The notes under the pieces were generated by a model. That model was not told the DNA's origin. It made no database searches and saw only the letters and a program-made list of their open reading frames with translations. Of a stretch of 47,729 nucleotides of DNA, positions 27,798 through 39,029 are shown piece by piece. The translations under genes and the position numbers were made by a program. Origin of the DNA: Clostridium zeae (GTDB lineage Bacteria > Bacillota > Clostridia > Clostridiales > Clostridiaceae); assembly GCF_017312485.1 (NCBI RefSeq), contig NZ_BMBA01000005.1, positions 1 through 47,729 on the forward strand, in the 5' to 3' direction. Every line of letters begins with the position of its first letter. Positions within the stretch are counted from its first letter, which is position 1.

Positions 27798-28793
27798 ATG
27801 AAAGAAAATAAGTATACAGCAAGATCTACGGTAGAAGCAGGATTGATGTCAGTAATCGTATTTATAATCCTCATGATTACTACATATGTTCCGCTAATAG
27901 GAATGGCTGGCTTCTTTGTGTTACCAGTACCAATAACATTATTATATTTAAGGCATAATAAGGTAGTTGCTATATTATCTGTTATAGTTAGTACTATTTT
28001 AATTAGTATGTTCTATAACCCTTTATTAGCGATAGCTTCAGCTGTTTTATATGGGGTATCCGGTCTATCATTAGGTTTTTGTATATCGAGAGGATTTAAA
28101 TCAACGCTTACTTTAGTTATAACTAGTATAGCTAATTTGGTTGGTATTATTATAAACTTATATCTGACAGTATTATTGGTAACAAACGTAAGTCTAGTGC
28201 AAATGATTCAACAGATGATAGATCAAATGAAAATGGCAGGAGACATATATAAAAATGCAGGAATTGATATGAGCACAAACCCTGCATATCAACAAATACA
28301 GCAGCTTAATGTGAATACTGTTTTGTTTATGATTCCAGCAGTATTAATTACTTGCACTGTTATAATATCATTATTAAACTATGTAATAGCAAAAAAGATG
28401 CTAAAAAGATTTGGACACAAATTTGACCCAATAAGAAATTTTATGAATTGGTATCTAGATAATAGAGTCGGTGCACTCATCATTTCTATCGTCTGTGTAG
28501 GGATAATATTAAAGTCTAGAGGCTTCATGATTGGGGATTATATACTTACTAGTTCAATGACCGTATTGCAGTTCACATTAATAATTATAGGAACGTCTAT
28601 TGTATTCTACTATTTAAAGACTAAGCTTAATGTAAAAAATGGAATTGCTATTGCTATATGTATATTTATAGCCTTCTCAGGAGTTTCAAGTATTGCTTTT
28701 TATATTGGACTAATAGATTTAGTATTTGATATAAGAGGTTTAGATCCAAACAGTCTTGGAAATGCCTTGAGGAAAAAATTTGTAAAAAAATAG
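27798..28793 (+). CDS. DUF2232 (YybS-like) membrane protein
   Basis: A 331-residue polytopic membrane protein with about eight hydrophobic segments, of the YybS/DUF2232 family. In Firmicutes it precedes gdpP and rplI, as here (yybS-gdpP-rplI in B. subtilis). Its N-terminal half, with SVIVFIILMITTYVPLIG and alternating helices, resembles substrate-binding S components of ECF transporters, but no substrate is known. Translation starts at ATG 27798 after TTGGAGGAAAAC. Confidence 0.85.
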   Translation: MKENKYTARSTVEAGLMSVIVFIILMITTYVPLIGMAGFFVLPVPITLLYLRHNKVVAILSVIVSTILISMFYNPLLAIASAVLYGVSGLSLGFCISRGFKSTLTLVITSIANLVGIIINLYLTVLLVTNVSLVQMIQQMIDQMKMAGDIYKNAGIDMSTNPAYQQIQQLNVNTVLFMIPAVLITCTVIISLLNYVIAKKMLKRFGHKFDPIRNFMNWYLDNRVGALIISIVCVGIILKSRGFMIGDYILTSSMTVLQFTLIIIGTSIVFYYLKTKLNVKNGIAIAICIFIAFSGVSSIAFYIGLIDLVFDIRGLDPNSLGNALRKKFVKK

Positions 28794-28826
28794 CCTTAAA
28801 ATTATTTTTAAGGGGGAGATCAAAAT

Positions 28827-30806
28827 ATGAATAATTCTAAGATAACTAAATCAAGTTACATGATTTCAATAATTATTTGTATAATACTATCTCTGATTAT
28901 ATTATTTCAAGGCTATATGTATCTTGCTTATGTTCTCTTGCTAATAACAGTAGCATTAACTATTTATTGTTTTAATAATAATTTTAAATCGGAAAATAAA
29001 GATCAAGATTATAATGATGAAAATGTAGAATCTAAAGAGATAAACATTACGTATATAGTTGAAGATTTTGTGAGAGAAACTATGATGCTACAGATATATC
29101 CATTAGTAATTATAAAAGAAAATGGAGAAGTTATTTGGCATAATAAAATATTTGAAGATAGCTTTGAATCAATTAATTATAACGGAGAAGTTATTTCATC
29201 CATCGTAAGGGGATTGGAACTTGATGAAATAACGAAATTGTCTAATGGAATTTCCTATAAAGCAAAATTGAATAAACGCATATATGAGATTTATTCAAGG
29301 AGTTTAAAGATAGACGATAATGAGAATATACACTTAGTTTACTTTAATGATATAACTAATATAACAGAAGCCACTAAGGAAAGTGTAATGCTTATAGAAG
29401 TTGATAATTTAAGTGAAGTTGTAAAGATGACAGAAGAGAATAATGGGCCTTTTCTTATAGCAGAGGTAGAGAAAAATATAAATTTATATGCTCAAGCACT
29501 TAATGCTATGATAAGAAAATATGATAACAATAAATATGTTCTTTCGGTTCCTGATTATAATATAGATTCTCAAATTAACACAAAGTTTGATATACTAGAT
29601 AAGGTAAGAGAAATAAATTTAGGAAATAAGATGGAAGTTACTCTAAGTATTGGAGTTGGAAGGGGAGGAAACTCACCAGCCCAAAATCATGCGTATGCAA
29701 TTACTGCAAAAGAACTAGCCCTTGGAAGGGGTGGAGATCAGGCTGTAGTAAAAAAAGGAGAAAAACTTGCCTTCTTTGGTGGTAATAAAAAGGAATTAGA
29801 AAAGAGGACCAGAGTTAGAGCTAGAGTTGTTGGTCATGCATTAAAAGATTTAATATATGAAAGTAGTAAAGTTTATATAATGGGACATAAGAATCCTGAT
29901 ATGGATTGCTTTGGCGCTGCGGTAGGGATCGCTGCAGTGATACGTCAATTAGGAAAGCAATGCAATATTGTTCTTAATAATGATAATAGAGCTATTGATG
30001 GTTTCCTAGATAAGATAAAGCAAATAAAAGACTATGATGATGTATTTATTAACTCAGAGTCTGCAGCAAATACGATAGATGATGATACTTTGCTTATAAT
30101 TGTTGATGTACATAGCAAAGGATATGTTCTAGATAAAAATATATATGAAAAAAGTAAGAAAATTGTTATAATTGATCATCATAGGAGAAGTCCTGATTTT
30201 ATAGAAGGAGCTCTTCTAACTTATATTGAAGTATACGCATCATCAACATCAGAGTTAGTTACTGAAATTGTTCAATATATGCTTGAAAAACCAAAGTTAC
30301 ACCAACTTGAAGCTGAAGCACTTCTTGCAGGTATAGCTATGGATACAAAGAATTTTGTGTTTAAGACAGGTGTAAGAACTTTTGAAGCTGCATCTTTTCT
30401 TAGAAGAGCTGGAGCAGATACAGTTGATATAAAGAGATTCTTTAGTAATGACTTAAAGAGTTATATCCAAAAAGCAGAAGCTATAAGATCTGCTGAGGTG
30501 GTAAATAATATAGCTATTGCCGTATGTCCACCAAATGTAACACAAACTGTAATAGCTGCACAAGTTGCGGATGATTTACTAAATATTACAGGTATTCAAG
30601 CCTCCTTTGTTTTTGTTAAAATAGATAGAGACATTCACATAAGTGGAAGATCCTTAGGTGATGTTAATGTTCAGATTATTTTAGAATCCCTTGGAGGCGG
30701 TGGTCATATGACTATGGCAGGTGCTAAGCTAACGGATGTAGCTATAGAGGATGCAAAAAAAATATTACAAAAGGCTATATCAGAAAATTTAAGGGAAGGT
30801 GAATAA
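28827..30806 (+). CDS. gdpP: Cyclic-di-AMP phosphodiesterase GdpP (YybT)
   Basis: Membrane-anchored enzyme that hydrolyses c-di-AMP (659 residues, normal length). Two N-terminal transmembrane helices (about 12-50), a PAS domain (about 80-170), a degenerate GGDEF domain (about 175-310, without a GGDEF active site) and the DHH/DHHA1 phosphodiesterase (about 340-650). Catalytic motifs: [36 protein letters not shown] and [13 protein letters not shown]. All metal ligands appear to be present. rplI begins one base after the stop. It probably controls osmotic and cell-wall homeostasis together with c-di-AMP targets elsewhere. Confidence 0.96.
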   Translation: MNNSKITKSSYMISIIICIILSLIILFQGYMYLAYVLLLITVALTIYCFNNNFKSENKDQDYNDENVESKEINITYIVEDFVRETMMLQIYPLVIIKENGEVIWHNKIFEDSFESINYNGEVISSIVRGLELDEITKLSNGISYKAKLNKRIYEIYSRSLKIDDNENIHLVYFNDITNITEATKESVMLIEVDNLSEVVKMTEENNGPFLIAEVEKNINLYAQALNAMIRKYDNNKYVLSVPDYNIDSQINTKFDILDKVREINLGNKMEVTLSIGVGRGGNSPAQNHAYAITAKELALGRGGDQAVVKKGEKLAFFGGNKKELEKRTRVRARVVGHALKDLIYESSKVYIMGHKNPDMDCFGAAVGIAAVIRQLGKQCNIVLNNDNRAIDGFLDKIKQIKDYDDVFINSESAANTIDDDTLLIIVDVHSKGYVLDKNIYEKSKKIVIIDHHRRSPDFIEGALLTYIEVYASSTSELVTEIVQYMLEKPKLHQLEAEALLAGIAMDTKNFVFKTGVRTFEAASFLRRAGADTVDIKRFFSNDLKSYIQKAEAIRSAEVVNNIAIAVCPPNVTQTVIAAQVADDLLNITGIQASFVFVKIDRDIHISGRSLGDVNVQIILESLGGGGHMTMAGAKLTDVAIEDAKKILQKAISENLREGE

Positions 30807-30807
30807 A

Positions 30808-31254
30808 ATGAAAGTTATATTATTGCAAGATGTTAAGAAGTTAGGTAAGAAAGGTGATGTTATAGAGGCATCAGATGGATACGCTAGAAACTACTTGTTT
30901 CCTAGAAATCTAGCAGAACAAGCAAATGATTCAAATCTTCATGTATTAAATGCGAAGAAAGAAACTGAGAGAAGAAAGAAACTTGCTGAAATAGAAGAGG
31001 CTCAAAAGTTAGCAGATGAACTTAAAAATAAAGAAGTAAAAATTGTAGCAAAAACAGGCGATAGTGGAAGACTATTTGGAGCTATAACTAGCAAAGATGT
31101 AGCTGAATTAATAAAGAAGCAGTATAACGTGACAATTGATAAGAAAAAAATAGTCATGGAAACATTAAAGCTAGCTGGAACTTATGATATAGAAGTGAAA
31201 TTATATCCAGAAGTTAGCACTAAGATGAAGGTTGTTATTGCTCCACAAGTATAA
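30808..31254 (+). CDS. rplI: 50S ribosomal protein L9
   Basis: 148-residue L9. The N-terminal rRNA-binding domain [20 protein letters not shown] plus [13 protein letters not shown] is joined by a long helix (about 42-75) to the C-terminal domain with [17 protein letters not shown]. The in-frame GTG at 30799 overlaps the gdpP end and the ribosome binding site GGAAGGTGA, so the start is ATG 30808, immediately after gdpP. Confidence 0.97.
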   Translation: MKVILLQDVKKLGKKGDVIEASDGYARNYLFPRNLAEQANDSNLHVLNAKKETERRKKLAEIEEAQKLADELKNKEVKIVAKTGDSGRLFGAITSKDVAELIKKQYNVTIDKKKIVMETLKLAGTYDIEVKLYPEVSTKMKVVIAPQV

Positions 31255-31268
31255 GGAGGAGTTATAGT

Positions 31269-33170
31269 TTGAAATCACAAAATGATATAGATGTTTTACA
31301 AGATATATTCAAGAGCGGAATGAACTTAGAATCACAAGTTAGTGTTCTTTTTGAAGTTGCAAAGAATGTTCTTGATGAAGGTGCTGTTAGAGCAAGAACC
31401 GTAAGACACAAATTAAATAAATATGTTAAGTCAAAAAATGTTTACGATAGATTATATGCATTAAATAAGATAGTTTCAGATGGTAAGGGGTTAAAAACCG
31501 TACCATCTGAAGCTAATTTACATGAAGCTTTAGAGGATACATATGGATGGCTTTCAGAAGAGCTAGCAAGAAAGTATATTCAAAGTAGAATTGAAGAACA
31601 AGTTCAAGATGCTATCATGGACAAACAGGACAAGTATATCGATGAGATGAAGCTTGGAATTATAAGAAAACAAAAAGGCCCTGAAAATGCAAAGACCTTA
31701 AAGAAGTACGCTCAATTTGAAACCTTGGATGCAAAGGTGCCTAACAAGAATATAATGAGTTTAGTTAGACCATCTTCGTTTGATGAAGTTATTGGACAAG
31801 AAAGAGCTATAAAATCACTAATTTCTAAACTAGCTTCACCATATCCTCAGCATATTATATTGTACGGGCCTCCAGGAGTAGGTAAAACAACTGCAGCTAG
31901 ATTGGCATTAGAAGAAGCCAAAAAGCTTAGCTTTACACCATTTAATGATAAGTCTAATTTTGTAGAGGTAGATGGTACAACCTTAAGATGGGATCCAAGA
32001 GAAATAACAAATCCATTATTAGGTTCGGTGCATGATCCTATATACCAAGGAAGTAAAAGAGATTTAGCTGAAGTAGGAGTACCAGAGCCAAAACCTGGTC
32101 TAGTAACAGATGCACACGGAGGAGTTTTATTCATAGACGAAATAGGAGAATTAGATGATATTCTCCAAAATAAGCTTTTAAAAGTTTTAGAAGATAAAAG
32201 AGTTGAATTCTCTTCATCATACTATGATCCAGATGACGAAAATACTCCAAAATATATTAAGTATCTATTTGAGAATGGAGCACCAGCAGATTTTGTGCTA
32301 ATTGGAGCAACAACAAGAGATCCTGGTGACATAAATCCAGCTTTAAGATCAAGATGTACAGAAGTTTATTTTGAACCTCTTACTGTTTCAGATATTAAAG
32401 TTATAATAACAGATGCTGCTGACAAGCTTCAAGTTGCTCTTGAGGAAGGTGTAGATGAACTAATATCAAGATATACTATTGAAGGCAGAAAGGCTGTAAA
32501 CATACTTGCTGACGCTTATGGATATGCTTTATATAATTTTAAGGACAATGTTCCTGAAAAGGTCACTGTTACATTAAAAGATGTAGAGGAAGTAATATCT
32601 ATAGGTAGATATATACCTTATGAAAGAGTTGATAGTGATACAAAATCAGAAATAGGACATATATATGGTTTAGGCGTATCAGGATTTTTGGGTTCTACCA
32701 TAGAGATAGAAGCAACTGTTTTTGAGGCCAAGGATAAAGGAACTGGACAAGTTAGGTTTAATGAAACTGCTGGTTCTATGGCAAAGGATTCAGTATTTAA
32801 TGCTGCATCAGTTATAAGAAAGATAACTGATATAGATATTAAGGATTATGACATACATGTAAATGTAATTGGTGGAGGAAATATTGATGGTCCTTCAGCA
32901 GGAGCCGCTATAACTGTATGTATAATTAGTGCTTTGCTTAATAAGCCTATAAGACAAGATATAGCTGTTACTGGAGAGATATCACTTAGAGGGAAAGTTA
33001 AACCTGTAGGTGGAATATTTGAAAAGGTATATGGAGCTAGAAGAAAAGGAATAAAGCTAGTGGTAGTTCCTAAAGACAATGAAAAAGAAGTGCCTCTAGG
33101 CTTAAAGGATATAGAAGTAAAAGCTGTTGAAACTATAGAATCGCTTATGGAAATAGTTTTCGAAGTATAA
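31269..33170 (+). CDS. lonC: ATP-dependent protease LonC (spore-type Lon)
   Basis: Lon-family AAA+ protease (633 residues). An N-terminal helical region (1-160) is followed by an AAA+ domain with Walker A GPPGVGKTT at about 200-208 and Walker B GGVLFIDEIGEL. A long insertion characteristic of this subfamily carries DPIYQGSKRDLAEVG. The Lon protease domain has catalytic Ser at about 542 in DGPSAGAA and Lys at about 585 in GGIFEK. It lacks the classical Lon N domain. Start TTG 31269 follows AAGGAGGAG by eight bases. Clostridial genomes commonly carry it between rplI and dnaB; sporulation-associated expression is known for relatives but not visible here. Confidence 0.92.
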   Translation: MKSQNDIDVLQDIFKSGMNLESQVSVLFEVAKNVLDEGAVRARTVRHKLNKYVKSKNVYDRLYALNKIVSDGKGLKTVPSEANLHEALEDTYGWLSEELARKYIQSRIEEQVQDAIMDKQDKYIDEMKLGIIRKQKGPENAKTLKKYAQFETLDAKVPNKNIMSLVRPSSFDEVIGQERAIKSLISKLASPYPQHIILYGPPGVGKTTAARLALEEAKKLSFTPFNDKSNFVEVDGTTLRWDPREITNPLLGSVHDPIYQGSKRDLAEVGVPEPKPGLVTDAHGGVLFIDEIGELDDILQNKLLKVLEDKRVEFSSSYYDPDDENTPKYIKYLFENGAPADFVLIGATTRDPGDINPALRSRCTEVYFEPLTVSDIKVIITDAADKLQVALEEGVDELISRYTIEGRKAVNILADAYGYALYNFKDNVPEKVTVTLKDVEEVISIGRYIPYERVDSDTKSEIGHIYGLGVSGFLGSTIEIEATVFEAKDKGTGQVRFNETAGSMAKDSVFNAASVIRKITDIDIKDYDIHVNVIGGGNIDGPSAGAAITVCIISALLNKPIRQDIAVTGEISLRGKVKPVGGIFEKVYGARRKGIKLVVVPKDNEKEVPLGLKDIEVKAVETIESLMEIVFEV

Positions 33171-33179
33171 TAAAGCTAT

Positions 33180-33227
33180 GAGGCTGTCCATAATGTATAA
33201 TGATGCATTATGTGCAGCCTTATTTTT
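33180..33227 (+). terminator. Terminator after lonC
   Basis: AGGCTG (33181-33186) pairs with CAGCCT (33215-33220), with an inner CATAATG / CATTATG stem, followed by TATTTTTATT. Confidence 0.85.
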
Positions 33228-33261
33228 ATTAATTAAAGAAGTATTTATTTTCATAAATGTG

Positions 33262-33290
33262 TTGATTAATTATTAAAAGAAATTCATAAT
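33262..33290 (+). promoter_or_regulatory. Candidate dnaB promoter
   Basis: TTGATT (33262-33267), 17-base spacer, CATAAT (33285-33290). The predicted start is about 30 bases upstream of the dnaB ATG, and the site lies directly after the lonC terminator. Confidence 0.55.
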
Positions 33291-33326
33291 ATTATATGCA
33301 AATATAATGGAGAAGGAGCGAATCAT

Positions 33327-34664
33327 ATGGATAATACACCTATCATGAGGAGTTTACCACAGAGCATAGAAGCTGAACAATCAGTACTTGGCTCTATGAT
33401 AATCGATAGGCAAGCAATAGTTCAGGCTGCAGAAGCATTAACACCTGATGACTTTTATAGGGAAGCCCATAAGGTTATTTTTTTAAGTATATCTGAGATG
33501 ATCCAAAAAGATCAACCTATTGATTTGGTAACTCTATTAGAATATTTGAAGGCCACAGACAGGTTAGAAAAAGCAGGGGGTATGACTTATGTAACTGAAA
33601 TGAGTGGTTCTGTACCGACTACTGCTAACTTGAGTTCTTACATAAAAATAGTGTCTGAGAAGGCTACTTTAAGAAAATTAATAAGGTCTTCTACTGAGAC
33701 AATAGAGGATTGCTATAATGGACAGGATAATGTTGAAAAGGTAGTAGACTCAGCTGAAAAGAGAGTCTTCGAAATAGGAGAGAAAAGAAATACTGGAGAC
33801 TTTGAATCGTTAAGTGCCATACTTGAAAGAGGTTTTGCAGAAATTGAAAGACTTTTTAATGACAAGGGCGCTTTAACTGGAGTAGCCTCTGGATTTGTTG
33901 ATTTAGATTCTAAAACTTCAGGTTTCCAAAAAGGAGACATGGTTCTAATAGCAGCAAGACCTTCAATGGGAAAAACTACGTTTGCTCTTAATATATGTGA
34001 ACATGCTGCTCTTAGAGAAGGTAAAAGTGTAGTTATATTTTCTTTAGAAATGCCTAAGGAACAATTAGCTTACAAGCTTTTGTGTTCTGAAGCAAACGTC
34101 GATATGGTTAGTCTTAGAACAGGTAATTTAGAGGATAAGGATTGGGAAAATATAGCTAGAGCAGCGGGTCCGTTATCTTCAGCTAAGATATATATAGATG
34201 ATACAGCTGGTGTAACTGTAATGGAAATGAGATCGAAATGCAGAAGACTTAAGATGGAGTATGGTATAGATTTGATAATGATAGATTACCTTCAGCTTAT
34301 GAGTGGAAGCAGCACATCTGGGGAAAGTAGACAACAAGAAGTTTCAGAAATATCAAGAAGTATAAAAGCCTTAGCTAAAGAGATGCAATGTCCAGTTATA
34401 GCTTTATCTCAGTTATCTCGTGCACCTGAACAAAGAGCAGATCACAGACCGATGTTATCTGACCTTAGAGAATCTGGTTCAATAGAACAGGATGCTGACT
34501 TAGTTATGTTTTTATATAGAGATGAATATTATAACAAAGAAACTGATGATAAAAATATTGGTGAATGCATAATCGCTAAACATAGAAATGGTGAAGTTGG
34601 TGCAGTTAAGCTTGCGTGGCTTGGTCAATATAGTAAGTTTGGTAATCTGGATGTAGTTCATTAA
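33327..34664 (+). CDS. dnaB: Replicative DNA helicase DnaB
   Basis: Hexameric helicase that unwinds DNA ahead of the replisome (445 residues; called DnaC in B. subtilis). The N-terminal domain SLPQSIEAEQSVLGSMIID is typical. The RecA-like ATPase has Walker A ARPSMGKTTFALN at about 211-223, FSLEMPKEQLAYKLL, Walker B DLIMIDYLQLM and the arginine-finger region SRAPEQRADHRPMLSDLRESG. Translation starts at ATG 33327 after GGAGAAGGAG. No intein or insertion is present. Confidence 0.97.
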   Translation: MDNTPIMRSLPQSIEAEQSVLGSMIIDRQAIVQAAEALTPDDFYREAHKVIFLSISEMIQKDQPIDLVTLLEYLKATDRLEKAGGMTYVTEMSGSVPTTANLSSYIKIVSEKATLRKLIRSSTETIEDCYNGQDNVEKVVDSAEKRVFEIGEKRNTGDFESLSAILERGFAEIERLFNDKGALTGVASGFVDLDSKTSGFQKGDMVLIAARPSMGKTTFALNICEHAALREGKSVVIFSLEMPKEQLAYKLLCSEANVDMVSLRTGNLEDKDWENIARAAGPLSSAKIYIDDTAGVTVMEMRSKCRRLKMEYGIDLIMIDYLQLMSGSSTSGESRQQEVSEISRSIKALAKEMQCPVIALSQLSRAPEQRADHRPMLSDLRESGSIEQDADLVMFLYRDEYYNKETDDKNIGECIIAKHRNGEVGAVKLAWLGQYSKFGNLDVVH

Positions 34665-34738
34665 TTAATGTTTAATATTTTTATTATAAATATATAATAA
34701 ATTATATAAGAAATAAAAACGAGAGGTGAATAACAATT

Positions 34739-34798
34739 ATGGAATGTGACGGGCATAGTTGCTTAAAACACATTGAAAAATTGAATACTAAGAAGTAG
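34739..34798 (+). CDS. Putative leader peptide upstream of mgtE (19 residues, Cys/His-rich)
   Basis: ATG 34739 follows AGAGGTGA (34722-34729) at normal spacing and opens a frame for MECDGHSCLKHIEKLNTKK, ending at TAG 34796-34798. C3, D4, H6, C8 and H11 form a compact cluster of possible metal ligands. The reading frame overlaps the left arms of two alternative leader hairpins (see the next feature), the arrangement expected of a regulatory leader peptide for the Mg2+ transporter gene 75 bases downstream. I know of no described family; translation is inferred only from the ribosome binding site and position. Confidence 0.5.
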   Translation: MECDGHSCLKHIEKLNTKK

Positions 34799-34867
34799 AA
34801 GGAAGCAACTATACTTAAACATTTTATATTGTTTGATATACTTTCCTTCTACATGGTGAGGAGGAAA
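34755..34867 (+). promoter_or_regulatory. mgtE leader with three mutually exclusive stems
   Basis: Stem A: ATAGTTGCTT (34755-34764) with AAGCAACTAT (34803-34812), 10 bp perfect. Stem B: GTAGAAGGAA (34795-34804) with TTCCTTCTAC (34843-34852), 10 bp perfect. Stem C: TTTCCTTC (34842-34849) with GGAGGAAA (34860-34867), 8 bp with one G-U, covering the mgtE ribosome binding site. A competes with B (shared 34803-34804), and B competes with C. The sequence does not match the M-box Mg2+ riboswitch as I know it, although that riboswitch is common upstream of mgtE in Firmicutes. Confidence 0.6.
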
Positions 34868-34873
34868 AGTAAA

Positions 34874-36214
34874 ATGAAAACTTTCGATAAAGAAGACGTA
34901 AAAGAAATACTACTAACTCAATCTCTTGAAGGTTTAGAGAAACTTTTGGAAGAGGTGCATCCAGTAGATATATTGGATGTACTAAGGGAGCTTGATGATG
35001 AAAAGTATTCTATATTAAAGAAACTTCCTAACTGGCTTGTTGCAGATATATTTGAAGAGATGGATGAAGATGAGCAGCAAGAAGCATTGGAGCTTTTTTC
35101 AGAACTAGAGCAATTTAAGATATTAAATGAAATGAGTTCTGACGAGATAACAGACCTGTTAGGAAATCTAGAGCCTGATAAGGTAGATAGGTTTTTAGGT
35201 AATATAGATAAAGAAGACGCTGAAGAAGTTAAAGAACTGCTTACTTATGAGGAAGATACAGCTGGTGGTATAATGGCCACTGAGTTTATTGCAATAAAAG
35301 AGAATATGACGGTAAAAGAGACTCTAAATTATTTACAAACTACTGGAATAGAAGCAGAGACTGTTTACTATTTATATGTGCTTGATAGTAATAGTATACT
35401 AACAGGGATATTATCATTAAGAGATTTAGTAATATCATCTTTCGATACTAAAATCAGTAGTGTAATGACAACTAGTGTAAAGAGTGTTCCTGTAAATATG
35501 GACCAAGAGGAAGTAGCCAATATATTTCAAAAGTATGGATTTCAAGCAATGCCTGTAATTGATGAGGTAGGTGAAATGTTAGGAGTAGTAACTTTTGATG
35601 ACATCATTGATATAGTAAGACAAGAGGATAATGAGGATATATATCGTCTTGGAGGACTTAATGAAGGCGAAGCTGTAGATGGTTCAGTGATGGATTCAGT
35701 AAGAAGTAGGCTTCCTTGGCTTCTAGTAAATCTAATTACAGCTATAATAGCTGGTGCTACGGTAGGACTGTTTAGTTCTACAATAGATAAATTAGTAATA
35801 CTAGCAACATTCAATCCCATAATAGCTGGTATGGGTGGCAATGCAGGGACTCAGAGTCTAACTCTTATAGTAAGAGGAATAGCTTTAGGTGAATTAACTA
35901 AAGAAAATGCAAAAAGGGTATTCCTAAAAGAAGTTATTGCTGGATTGTTTAATGGAATAGCAATTGGAATAGTTGTGGCTATATTAGGTTTGATATGGGC
36001 CAATAAACCGGTATTTGGATTGGTGGTTGGAGTTGCTATGATACTAAATATGTCTTTAGCTACAGTAGTGGGATATCTTGTACCTGTAATTCTTAAAAAG
36101 TTAAATATAGATCCTGCACTTGCTTCAGCAGTTTTTGTTACAACATTTACAGATGTATGTGGTTTCTTCTTCTTCTTAGGGTTAGCCACAATGTTTTTGA
36201 AATACTTAATGTAG
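34874..36214 (+). CDS. mgtE: Magnesium transporter MgtE
   Basis: Mg2+ channel/transporter (446 residues, family-typical). The N-terminal superhelical domain (about 1-125) is rich in acidic residues (EMDEDEQQEALELF). Two CBS domains (about 130-255) sense Mg2+. Five transmembrane helices follow from about 280, with the pore motif NPIIAGMGGNAGTQSL. The frame is open from TTG 34829, but that upstream part is the leader; ATG 34874, nine bases after GAGGAGG, is the start. The ribosome binding site can be sequestered by stem C. A terminator follows the gene, so it is transcribed alone. Confidence 0.95.
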   Translation: MKTFDKEDVKEILLTQSLEGLEKLLEEVHPVDILDVLRELDDEKYSILKKLPNWLVADIFEEMDEDEQQEALELFSELEQFKILNEMSSDEITDLLGNLEPDKVDRFLGNIDKEDAEEVKELLTYEEDTAGGIMATEFIAIKENMTVKETLNYLQTTGIEAETVYYLYVLDSNSILTGILSLRDLVISSFDTKISSVMTTSVKSVPVNMDQEEVANIFQKYGFQAMPVIDEVGEMLGVVTFDDIIDIVRQEDNEDIYRLGGLNEGEAVDGSVMDSVRSRLPWLLVNLITAIIAGATVGLFSSTIDKLVILATFNPIIAGMGGNAGTQSLTLIVRGIALGELTKENAKRVFLKEVIAGLFNGIAIGIVVAILGLIWANKPVFGLVVGVAMILNMSLATVVGYLVPVILKKLNIDPALASAVFVTTFTDVCGFFFFLGLATMFLKYLM

Positions 36215-36283
36215 GTGGCGTAGGATTTGAATTAATAGATATTAATAAAGGTTAATTTAGGATAAGTTCTAAATGTAAATTAA

Positions 36284-36350
36284 GAGACAATTAGTATATA
36301 GAATGTTCTTAAAACGGGAGCATTTCGATAATATATTAATTGTCTTTTTT
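36284..36350 (+). terminator. Terminator of mgtE
   Basis: AGACAATTA (36285-36293) pairs with TAATTGTCT (36337-36345), with further AT pairs inside and a central GAATGTTCT / GGAGCATTTC-like stem, followed by six T. Confidence 0.85.
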
Positions 36351-36439
36351 ACTATATAGTAAAGTATGAAATTTGGTTTATTATAACTTTGACTTTGGTT
36401 ATAATAAAAGATAGAGTAGTCAATTATATATAGAAAATT

Positions 36440-36470
36440 AAAGTTTTATTATTTTTAATAATAGAACTTT
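36440..36470. repeat. 14-bp hairpin upstream of glpK
   Basis: AAAGTTTTATTATT (36440-36453) and AATAATAGAACTTT (36457-36470) form a 14-bp stem with one G-U pair and a TTT loop, 100 bases before glpK. There is no following T-run on the plus strand. It could be an operator or an antiterminator target in the glpK leader. Confidence 0.55.
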
Positions 36471-36545
36471 AGTAAGCAGATTCTAATATTTATTGTTATA
36501 TTATAAATAATTATTAAAACAAAATCTTATTAGACTTGGGTATAG

Positions 36546-38069
<1,524 letters not shown>

Positions 38070-38118
38070 TTAATTTAAGTATTATCAAATTTTATATATT
38101 TTAACGAGGTGAATTTAA

Positions 38119-38919
38119 TTGAAAAAAGTTTTGGGATTTATAGGTTGTGGAAATATGGGAGCGGCTATGGTTGGAGGTATAATTGCATCAGGTATTGTAA
38201 CAAATGATAATATTATAGCATCTACCAAAACTAAGCAATCAGCAGAAGCACTTGAACGAAAATTTGGAATAAAAACTACTCTAGATAATAAGAAAATAGC
38301 TTCTGAGGCGGACATAATATTTTTAGCGGTTAAACCGTTTATGTATGATGCAGTAATTGAAGAGATAAGAGATATAATAAGTACTGATACTATAATTGTT
38401 ACTATTGCAGCAGGTATTGAGCTTGAGAAGGTTAAGAGTACTTTTAAAAGAGAAGTAAAGTTAATTAAAACTATGCCGAATACTCCTGCTTTAGTTGGCG
38501 AAGCAATGAGTGCTATTTGTCCTTCAAATAATATATCTGAGGAAGAACTTGATTATGTAATAAGTATATTCAATTCTTTTGGAAAAACTGAAATACTTGA
38601 TGAGAAAGACTTTCACGGATTTATAGCTCTTTGTGGATCTTCTCCAGCATATGTATTTATGTTTATAGAGGCTATGGCAGATGCAGCAGTTAAAATGGGT
38701 ATACAAAGAAAGAAAGCATATAAATTGGCAGCACAATCTGTATTAGGTTCAGCCAAAATGGTATTAGATACTGAAAAGCATCCTGGAGAACTTAAGGATA
38801 TGGTTTGTTCGCCAAGAGGTACAACAATAGAAGCTGTAATAGAATTAGAGAATGGTGGAATGAGATCATCTATAATAAAAGCTATGGAAAAGTGTGAAGA
38901 GAAATCTAAGAATATGTAA
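38119..38919 (+). CDS. proC: Pyrroline-5-carboxylate reductase
   Basis: NADPH-dependent last step of proline synthesis (266 residues). Rossmann motif LGFIGCGNMGAAMVGGII, then IFLAVKPFMYD, IVTIAAGI and TMPNTPALVGEAMSAIC. The C-terminal domain has ALCGSSPAYVFMFIEAMADAAVKMG and the signature SPRGTTIEAVIELENGGMRS. The start is TTG 38119 seven bases after GAGGTGA, with no alternative ATG nearby. It begins 49 bases after glpK and may be cotranscribed with it. A strong terminator follows. Confidence 0.96.
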   Translation: MKKVLGFIGCGNMGAAMVGGIIASGIVTNDNIIASTKTKQSAEALERKFGIKTTLDNKKIASEADIIFLAVKPFMYDAVIEEIRDIISTDTIIVTIAAGIELEKVKSTFKREVKLIKTMPNTPALVGEAMSAICPSNNISEEELDYVISIFNSFGKTEILDEKDFHGFIALCGSSPAYVFMFIEAMADAAVKMGIQRKKAYKLAAQSVLGSAKMVLDTEKHPGELKDMVCSPRGTTIEAVIELENGGMRSSIIKAMEKCEEKSKNM

Positions 38920-38936
38920 TAGATTGTGAATTCTAA

Positions 38937-38978
38937 GAAGTAAGTACTTAAAGTGATAAGTATTTACTTCTTTTTTTT
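38937..38978 (+). terminator. Terminator after proC
   Basis: GAAGTAAGTACTTA (38937-38950) and TAAGTATTTACTTC (38957-38970), 14 bp with one G-U, and eight T. Confidence 0.95.
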
Positions 38979-39029
38979 ATAATTTTAAAGTAAATTTTGT
39001 GAGTTTAGGATTAGTTAATAAATAAAATT

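Noticed and set aside
28827-30806. GdpP as an active diguanylate cyclase
   Set aside because: The GGDEF domain is degenerate, without the GGDEF motif; only the DHH/DHHA1 part keeps catalytic residues.
34670-34870. M-box (ykoK) Mg2+ riboswitch before mgtE
   Set aside because: The position fits and fragments such as AGGTGA and TATGGA occur, but the conserved order of M-box segments (GCTCCT-like, CTACTGCC-like, GCTAAAGCTCTACG-like) is not present as I know it. The small reading frame and three alternative stems explain the region better.
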